From contig CAVVNF010000026.1 in the NCBI GenBank assembly GCA_963749535.1, forward strand, positions 1 to 64,000: a stretch of DNA of 64,000 nt, written 5' to 3'. This DNA comes from Chersky-299 sp963749535 (GTDB lineage Bacteria > Actinomycetota > Thermoleophilia > RBG-16-64-13). The notes below the pieces were generated by a model. That model searched no databases. It saw nothing but the letters and a program-made list of their open reading frames with translations, and was not told the DNA's origin. The position numbers and the translations under genes are program-made. The number at the start of each line of letters is the position of its first letter. Position 1 is the first letter of the stretch. Positions 58,553 through 64,000 of the stretch are shown here, one piece after another.

Positions 58553-59673
58553 CGCGGTAAAGCCTCGCTGTTGTCGATCACTTCTCGAGCCTCCTCGCTC
58601 ATCATCTCCCACGGATCGTAACCTGAAACAAAGACTTTCACCGCGGAGTCCGGTGTGGAAATCTGGTGCGGACATGGCACGCCCGCGGTTCCCCCTTGAC
58701 ACCGGACCCCGAGAAAGGCCAGTGAATCGCAGAGATCCCAGACAAGGGGCATGATCGTGGTGGGATCAGCCCCGACGAAGATTAGCGCATCAGCCCTGCC
58801 GAGGGCTGCCAGCATCGCGCCGATGTATTTCAATATCTGGTAGCGGAGGATGCGATATGCCGCCGCCAGCCCCGGATCCGTCGGTCCTGTGCCAGCCGGC
58901 CCTAGGCCCGACAGTCCGCCCAGGATGTCCGCGAACGTGCAGGGTCTGCCAGCCAGCGCCGTGAGGCCGCTCTCGACCGACAGCAGGCGATTGATCGCGG
59001 GATACGAGAAACCCGCGGCCCCTAACTGAAAGATGATCGTGGGGTCGATGTCGCCACAACCCTGAGACGACACGATGCCTTCCAGGTGGGTCAGCCCAAC
59101 GGACGTATCAAGAGGGACCCCATCCCTGATGGCCGTTAGGTTCGAGCGGTCGCCCAGATAGACGCTTATGACCTTGCTGGCTTGGCCACCAGTCAGGGCC
59201 TGGGTCTGTCGCCACGCCCGCTCGTGGCATAGGCCGAAGCCGCCATATCGGTGCACACCACTTTGCGTGACCTCGTACGGCAAGCCGTAGTCTCGCACCG
59301 ACGAGGCTAGCCCAGCGAAGAATGCGGTGTCGCAGAAGAGCAGGTGGGTCGCCTCCGGCCGCCGGTCCGTCCAGAACTTGGCCACTTCGAGTGTGATCTC
59401 ATTGTGCTCCGGTAGAAGCCGCACAATCCTCTCCAGACTCGCGATCGTGTCCGGCCCGATCACGCTGACAGGCACGGTGATCTCGTCCCCGCCGTTGTGC
59501 AGAAAGCAACCGATCGCCTTCACCTGGTGATCTTCAGGGAGACAATCCGCCATGGCCGTTCGCCAATCGCCTCTCATGTCCAGGGAGCGAGCGGACGCCG
59601 AAGTGGGTGTCGAGCCTTCCGGGACGAGACACCACTGGAGACGAGGCGGAGCTGGGTCGAGGAGCAGGATCAT
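58549..59673 (-). CDS. Degenerate acetate-kinase-like protein
   Basis: A 374-residue homologue of acetate kinase that has lost most catalytic residues. The N-terminal phosphate loop (NCGSSS in its neighbour) is replaced by MILLLDPAPPRLQW. The first arginine (HRFVHGG) reads CFLHNGG, the histidine (YGFHG) reads YGGFG, and the second arginine (TRSGDIDP) reads QGCGDIDP. D115 in CDTAFF and GDIDP are kept. ATG 59673 overlaps the stop of the upstream gene (ATGA), and AAGGAGGAGG is upstream. A regulatory or structural partner role for the full kinase-like protein is the simplest idea. Confidence 0.78.
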   Translation of the reverse strand: MILLLDPAPPRLQWCLVPEGSTPTSASARSLDMRGDWRTAMADCLPEDHQVKAIGCFLHNGGDEITVPVSVIGPDTIASLERIVRLLPEHNEITLEVAKFWTDRRPEATHLLFCDTAFFAGLASSVRDYGLPYEVTQSGVHRYGGFGLCHERAWRQTQALTGGQASKVISVYLGDRSNLTAIRDGVPLDTSVGLTHLEGIVSSQGCGDIDPTIIFQLGAAGFSYPAINRLLSVESGLTALAGRPCTFADILGGLSGLGPAGTGPTDPGLAAAYRILRYQILKYIGAMLAALGRADALIFVGADPTTIMPLVWDLCDSLAFLGVRCQGGTAGVPCPHQISTPDSAVKVFVSGYDPWEMMSEEAREVIDNSEALPR

Positions 59674-60890
59674 GGGGACCTCCTCCTTTGGATGAGCCTC
59701 ATCCCCTCCCGCGCGATGACCAGCTCCTCTTCTGTGGGCATCGCAAGGGCCTTCACGCGTGAATCCTCGGAACTGATCAGAACAGCGGAACCGGTCGACG
59801 GCTGGCGGTTGACTTCCCGATCCAACTTCAGCCCGCACCACTCCATGTTCGCGCACGCTTGCTCGCGCACCTGCCAGTTGCTGACCCCGATGTCGTCGGT
59901 GAAGACAAGCGCGTCTATCCCCTCCAAGGCCACCACGTAACTGCCGATGTATTTCCTCAGCCGGTTGACGTACATCTGGAAAGCGAGGTCGGCCCGCGCT
60001 TTCTTCTCCGGGTCGGTGTCATGCAGGATGTCGCGAAGGTCGCTGGAAAAACCTGCCACGCCCAGCAGTCCGCTCCGGTCCGTGAGCATGCTCAGGGTGT
60101 CGTCCGGCCGCATGTCGTATGTGACGATCAGTTGAAGCGCGAGCATCGGGTCGATGTCGCCGCTGCGGGTGCTCATCATCAGGCCGGTCAACGGAGAATA
60201 GCCCATGGACGAATCTTGCGACCGTCCATTCTTGATGGCACAGACGCTGGAGCCGCCCGTGCCCAGGTGACAGGCCACCATCTTGAGATTGTCCGCGGGG
60301 AGCCCGAGGGCGACCGGCGCAGCCTGTGCGACGTATGAGTAAGACAAGCCGTGGAAACCGTAGCGCCGGTAGTGAAAACGCTCCCTGAGACTCTTCGGAA
60401 CGGGATACGTGTAAGCCCACTCAGGGATGGTCGAGTGAAACGCGTTGTCGAAAGCGACATATTGCACCAAGTCAGGAAGCGCTCTTCTGCATTCGTAGAT
60501 CACCGAGAGAGACAAGGGATTGTGGATGGGCGCCAAGGGCCTGCATTCTGCTAGTTTCTCCAAGACCTCGGCGTCGATCGTGACGGACTCTTTGAAGATC
60601 TCTCCCCCGTGGACAAAGCGATGCCCGATCCAATCCACGGTCAGTCCCTTCGAATCGATATACGCCAAAATCTGGCGCGCGGCCGTGCGGTGATCGGGAA
60701 GACATGCTTCGATCCTCTCGGACGTCTCCCCCGCCCGGCACTGGAGGAACGAAGCCTCGCTGCCGGTGACACCCACTCGGTGGGCCTTGGCTGCGAAGAC
60801 CGGCTCCGAGTTCAGCCGTTCTCCGGACTCGTATACCTTGCAGCCCAACGAAGAACTGCCACAATTGAAGACCAGAATGTTCTGATTCAC
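59670..60890 (-). CDS. Acetate kinase homologue with altered C-terminal motif
   Basis: A 406-residue ASKHA-fold kinase close to AckA. N9 (FNCGSSS), R91 (HRFVHGG), D148 (FDNAFH), H180 (YGFHG) and R242 (TRSGDIDP) match the Methanosarcina acetate kinase residues. The magnesium-site glutamate of GIGEN is absent: TDDIGVSNW has V336 there. It may still act on acyl phosphates, perhaps not acetate. First gene of a three-gene coupled operon, with ATG 60890 about 43 bases below an inverted repeat. No phosphate acetyltransferase is in the window. Confidence 0.82.
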   Translation of the reverse strand: MNQNILVFNCGSSSLGCKVYESGERLNSEPVFAAKAHRVGVTGSEASFLQCRAGETSERIEACLPDHRTAARQILAYIDSKGLTVDWIGHRFVHGGEIFKESVTIDAEVLEKLAECRPLAPIHNPLSLSVIYECRRALPDLVQYVAFDNAFHSTIPEWAYTYPVPKSLRERFHYRRYGFHGLSYSYVAQAAPVALGLPADNLKMVACHLGTGGSSVCAIKNGRSQDSSMGYSPLTGLMMSTRSGDIDPMLALQLIVTYDMRPDDTLSMLTDRSGLLGVAGFSSDLRDILHDTDPEKKARADLAFQMYVNRLRKYIGSYVVALEGIDALVFTDDIGVSNWQVREQACANMEWCGLKLDREVNRQPSTGSAVLISSEDSRVKALAMPTEEELVIAREGMRLIQRRRSP

Positions 60891-60905
60891 TCTTGTTAAC
60901 TTCCG

Positions 60906-60942
60906 TAGTTCATGATTGGAAAACAGCCATTTTCATGAACTA
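60906..60942. promoter_or_regulatory. Perfect inverted repeat upstream of the acetate-kinase-like operon
   Basis: Arms TAGTTCATGA (60906-60915) and TCATGAACTA (60933-60942) are exact inverted copies, separated by 17 bases, in a locally AT-rich stretch with TATA-like bases. Each arm contains a near-palindromic TTCATGA. It starts 16 bases above the operon's ATG, so it is well placed as an operator, or the hairpin may act in the mRNA leader. Confidence 0.6.
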
Positions 60943-61117
60943 TACATTTTAGCGGCCTCGTCTCGTACTTGCCATGCCTCGCCCAGGCTGCGACCGCCCA
61001 TGACTGAAGACCGGGCTTTCAACCAGCCACCGCGACTCCCGCTGGCGGGCGGCGCATACTTAAGCGCAGGTTGAAGGACCTCGGAGCCGGCCGCGCGGTC
61101 GCGGCAGACCATCCGCT

Positions 61118-62686
61118 TTACCGAAGGCTGAAAGCGGCGATGCTCGTCCCGTCCGCCACGAAGAGACGGCCCCCCGCAGCCGCAAGTGAGAAGAACCGCG
61201 ACGCCGGTGCGGTCAGCTGGGTGCTGAAGCGGACTGCACCGCTGGCGGGGTCGACGGCGGAGAGACGCCCCTTGTATCCGAGGGACCACACGGCCCCACC
61301 TGCCACGATCGGTGGTCCGGACCCACCGGAAAGGCGCCAGGCGATCGTTATCTTGTCCCCGGCCGTCTGCAACGCAACCAACGCGCCGCTACAGGGTACG
61401 AACGCCATCGACCCAAGGGTGGCCGCTGCTCCGAAGGCGCTGGAGTTCAGCTGGGCCGATGCGAGCGGTGCGCCCACCTGCCCGAGTCTTCCGGCATCCA
61501 GAAGGTAGGCCGTGCCCGTCTTCCCAACCGCCAGGACACGCCCGTTCGGGAGCAGGACCGGTCCCAGCGAACCGAGGTCCAGATCGCCTGCGTTGAGCGA
61601 GGCCCAATCCGTGGGAGCGAAGTAGTCCAGCACCTTGAGCTGAGGGCTCAGACGGATGACCGCGTTCCCGAAGTCGAACGTGCTCTGCGACGCGCTGTTC
61701 CCCGTGGTGACCCAGATGTCGCCGTTCGCGTCCACGACCGGCCCCCCGGGATTCCATATGCCAGCCATGCGTTTCGTGGGCACCTCGTAGCTGACGAGGG
61801 CCCCGCTCCCGTCAGTCGCCGCCGATACCACTGCGCCCTGATATTGCCCGCAGTCGCCATACAGGCCGCCAAACGGGACGTAGACGCGCCCTCCGGTGAG
61901 GGCGAGAGCGCCGCGCTCCTGTTCCACCAGCGGGGACAGCCCCGGCGGGTCGATCGCGCGATGCCAGCGTACGGCCCCGGTCCCCAGGTCCAGGGCGAAG
62001 AGTTCGTGGTGAGGCCCGGTCCGGAGGAAGGCCGCCACGTAGATCGTTCCGCTGGACACGTCTACAACTGGCGTCCCAGTGATCCCCGACGGGTCGATGT
62101 TGCCGCACTGGAGCATGCTGAGCGGCACGGGTGCCCCTAAATTCACGTGCCAGAGCACCGCACCGGAGGACGCATCGAGCGAGTACACCGAGTTCGATTC
62201 AGTGGCCACGAGCACATGGCCTGCCACCACGAGAGGTTCCGCGTACAGAGCGCCGTCTAGGGCGGTCGATACCCAGGCCTGCTTGACGCTGCCCAGAGCG
62301 ACCTGGTCGGAGGACACACCGCTGCGCGACGCGTCATGGTGATAGGTGGGCCAGTCGTCGGCGGTCGCGGGGGACGTCGTCGAAGGCGAGACGGAAGTCG
62401 GAGTCGTGACAGACGTGGAAGTCGAAATCGAGGTCGTCAAGGGCGATACCGAAGTCGCCGTCGAGCTAGAGGACGCCGGAAGGGCGGTGGTCGAAGAGCC
62501 ACCACTTCCGCAGGCCGCAAGTGCGAACACAAGCGCCGCGCCACATAGCGCGACCGAGGCCCGCGGGACGAGGCGGGCATGAAGGCTGCGAGGCCGGCGG
62601 ACGTCGGGATGGAGGCCGCCGGGGCTGAGCCCACCGGCATGGAGGCCGCGGGGGCTCTGGCCGCGAGTGCGGATCACCCTGCTCAT
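61118..62686 (-). CDS. PQQ-type beta-propeller lipoprotein
   Basis: A secreted lipoprotein of about 520 residues. It has a long N-terminal region, then a lipobox (VFALAAC, with GSGGSS after it), and a Ser/Thr-rich spacer. The rest has repeats of the PQQ_2 propeller kind: LYAEPLVVAGHVLVATESNS, VYSLDASSGAVLWHV, GTIYVAAFL, ALDLGTGAVRWHRA. ATG 62686 is taken as start because it leaves a shorter n-region; ATG 62863 is open but has no better site. Even so, about 50 residues precede the lipobox, including an RGLHAGGLSPGGLHPD repeat-like stretch. Enzymatic use of PQQ is not implied; many such proteins are scaffolds. Confidence 0.75.
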   Translation of the reverse strand: MSRVIRTRGQSPRGLHAGGLSPGGLHPDVRRPRSLHARLVPRASVALCGAALVFALAACGSGGSSTTALPASSSSTATSVSPLTTSISTSTSVTTPTSVSPSTTSPATADDWPTYHHDASRSGVSSDQVALGSVKQAWVSTALDGALYAEPLVVAGHVLVATESNSVYSLDASSGAVLWHVNLGAPVPLSMLQCGNIDPSGITGTPVVDVSSGTIYVAAFLRTGPHHELFALDLGTGAVRWHRAIDPPGLSPLVEQERGALALTGGRVYVPFGGLYGDCGQYQGAVVSAATDGSGALVSYEVPTKRMAGIWNPGGPVVDANGDIWVTTGNSASQSTFDFGNAVIRLSPQLKVLDYFAPTDWASLNAGDLDLGSLGPVLLPNGRVLAVGKTGTAYLLDAGRLGQVGAPLASAQLNSSAFGAAATLGSMAFVPCSGALVALQTAGDKITIAWRLSGGSGPPIVAGGAVWSLGYKGRLSAVDPASGAVRFSTQLTAPASRFFSLAAAGGRLFVADGTSIAAFSLR

Positions 62687-62927
62687 GGTAGCTGCCACCG
62701 CCTTCCCGGTCCGATTCTCCTGCGGTAGTGTTCCCCGGATACCCGTGCCCATAACGCCGGGCGCGCCCGGACAGTCAGCCATGAGGCGGCCGACTGCAGA
62801 CGATGGCTTGGGCAGAGTGGGATGAGTCAGCGATACGGGCAGGCAGAGAGAGATGAACATCATCCGCCGGAATTCGAGAGCGAAGACCTGTCGCCACCCC
62901 TCTAGGAACGTATCCGTAATTCTTGCG

Positions 62928-63155
62928 CTATTGATTCTTGAGCTTGTTGACGAGTGGCCCTATCTCTTCCGATAGATTCGGAAGATCTTTGTAGCAGGCG
63001 AACGCGTGGGCTTCGAGAGCCGCGATCGCGTACGGGTCGTGAACGTAATCGAGCACGAAGTATTTGGAATCGACTCTGTCTCCCCCGGGCAGATCCCGTC
63101 CGTCGATCCTATCTACCCAGTACTTCTGCTGTAACTTGTTCCGATAGTCCTGCAT
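62928..63155 (-). CDS. Small unknown protein, 75 residues
   Basis: The start ATG 63155 has GAAGGA upstream; the frame is open to 63290 without a site. The sequence (MQDYRNKLQQKYWVDRIDGR, then VLDYVHDPYAIAALEAHAF) is acidic and has no known domain. One cysteine (FACYKDLPN). It lies just below the FAD-dependent oxidoreductase gene on the same strand and may be co-transcribed. Confidence 0.55.
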   Translation of the reverse strand: MQDYRNKLQQKYWVDRIDGRDLPGGDRVDSKYFVLDYVHDPYAIAALEAHAFACYKDLPNLSEEIGPLVNKLKNQ

Positions 63156-63292
63156 GGCATTCCTTCGGTGCTGGAGTTGGGCGTTAAGAGCAACCGCGAT
63201 CTTCGCGGGCAACCCCAAAAACACCGTATCACACCGTGGCCTGTAGACGGCCTCTCGCCCAGGTGACCCGACCCATCGACCTCCACCCACCC

Positions 63293-64000
63293 CTAGTTGA
63301 CGGCGTACCCGTGATCCCTTAGCGCAGGACGCACGTCGGCGTAGGTAAGTCGTGCAGGAGGAATGCCGCGCGCGGCGGCAAGGGCCATGATGACCCCGGC
63401 GGCTCCGCCGATGTTCGCCCGGGTGGGCTCCATACGGACCGCTGAGCAGTAGGCTTTGTAGTCGGTGGAGATGGCCGTGGTCACCAGCAGCCAGGGATGG
63501 CCCATCGGCATGATCGCCCCCATCGGTACGTGCACCATGGTAGGCGTCTCTATGAAGGTTGTCGCGACATTATGGTGGGCGGGCGAGACATTCTGGTGGC
63601 GATCGAACAAGGCATAGAAGCCTAAGGCGATGCTTTGGTTGGAGGTTCCGTCCACTACTTCCGCGGAGGTGTACGTGTCTATGCCCACCACTCGGGGGCC
63701 TTCCCGGACATACGGCAGATCCGGCACCTGGTCGAGGCCGATATCCGGATACCCATGGTCCTGGAGATACCGGACGAAATTCAACGAGCGGGTCAGCACT
63801 CTTGCGTAGATGGCCTTCCGCTCCTGAGGATGGAACACCCAGGCGAAGGCGGCCTGGTCGTCGGGCCAGTCGTTCCAGGATTCGTTCAACTCGCGCTTCG
63901 AGCCGGGGAGCACTCCCACCTGCATCGTCCAGCTTTTGGCGAATCGAGCCGCAAGGCCTGTCGCCTTCATTGCGGCAGGGTCGTACGTCGCGGGATCGTA
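63293..64000 (-). CDS. FAD-dependent oxidoreductase, C-terminal part (runs off the window)
   Basis: At least 235 residues; the reading frame is open to base 64000 without a stop, so the start and the FAD-binding N-terminus lie outside. The visible part matches the C-terminal half of large FAD-dependent oxidoreductases: LPYVREGPRVVGIDTYTSAE, then HVPMGAIMPMGHPWLLVTTA, and the closing EPTRANIGGAAGVIMALAAA. Substrate unknown. It ends at TAG 63293. Confidence 0.72.
   Translation of the reverse strand, partial: YDPATYDPAAMKATGLAARFAKSWTMQVGVLPGSKRELNESWNDWPDDQAAFAWVFHPQERKAIYARVLTRSLNFVRYLQDHGYPDIGLDQVPDLPYVREGPRVVGIDTYTSAEVVDGTSNQSIALGFYALFDRHQNVSPAHHNVATTFIETPTMVHVPMGAIMPMGHPWLLVTTAISTDYKAYCSAVRMEPTRANIGGAAGVIMALAAARGIPPARLTYADVRPALRDHGYAVN

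Overview
The window looks like chromosome from a GC-rich actinobacterium, possibly a deep-branching one. The best evidence is an actinobacterial-type integration host factor (6537-6862), together with many GTG starts and high GC throughout. It is a metabolic region, not a phage or plasmid. More than 30 apparent single-base indels break otherwise well conserved genes (complex I subunits, cydA, malic enzyme, hyuA, hyuB). Many of these are probably sequence errors, so genes called 'frameshifted' should be read as probably intact in the cell unless stated otherwise.

Layout. 1-6183: a broken EamA exporter; a minus-strand operon with an MmeI-like restriction-methylation enzyme and two unknown proteins, one with a possible nuclease motif; and another unknown gene. 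6537-7926: integration host factor beside a tyrosine recombinase. 8185-9898: a small dimeric-barrel protein, four minus-strand tRNAs (Phe, Asp, Val, Glu) and an ArsR-family repressor with its likely operator. 10089-15180: alanine racemase, a membrane/zinc-ribbon protein, malic enzyme, a CDP-alcohol phosphatidyltransferase and an unknown protein. 15342-20819: a metallo-beta-lactamase remnant, FMN reductase, a YecD-like hydrolase, a large GltD-like flavoprotein, a TatA-like protein and a nitrilase.

21178-28921: cytochrome bd oxidase (cydAB), a DUF2769 protein, a PfpI remnant, a HAD phosphatase, transketolase and glucose-6-phosphate dehydrogenase (pentose phosphate pathway). 28918-44029: a complete complex I operon on the minus strand, nuoA-B-CD-E-F-G-H-I-J-K-L-M-N, with nuoC and nuoD fused. 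44571-48037: a desulforedoxin-like protein, an alpha/beta hydrolase with a phosphoribosyltransferase, GYD and YugP remnants, and an HtrA-like protease. 48177-50747: a cytoplasmic molybdopterin oxidoreductase with its Fe-S partner. 51057-57705: hydantoinase A and B, a RidA-like protein, a small DNA-binding-like protein and two tandem DUF1989 (urea carboxylase-associated) proteins, which suggests use of cyclic amides or other organic nitrogen.

57758-60890 is the most novel part: three translationally coupled minus-strand genes encoding an acetate-kinase homologue, a second homologue that has lost the catalytic residues, and a FolE2-like protein without the metal-binding cysteines. A perfect 10-bp inverted repeat lies just upstream. 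The window ends with a PQQ-type beta-propeller lipoprotein, a small unknown protein and the C-terminal part of an FAD-dependent oxidoreductase that runs off the edge.

Taken together, the genes suggest a respiratory organism with NADH dehydrogenase and a high-affinity bd oxidase, and with capacity to degrade amides, nitriles and hydantoins.
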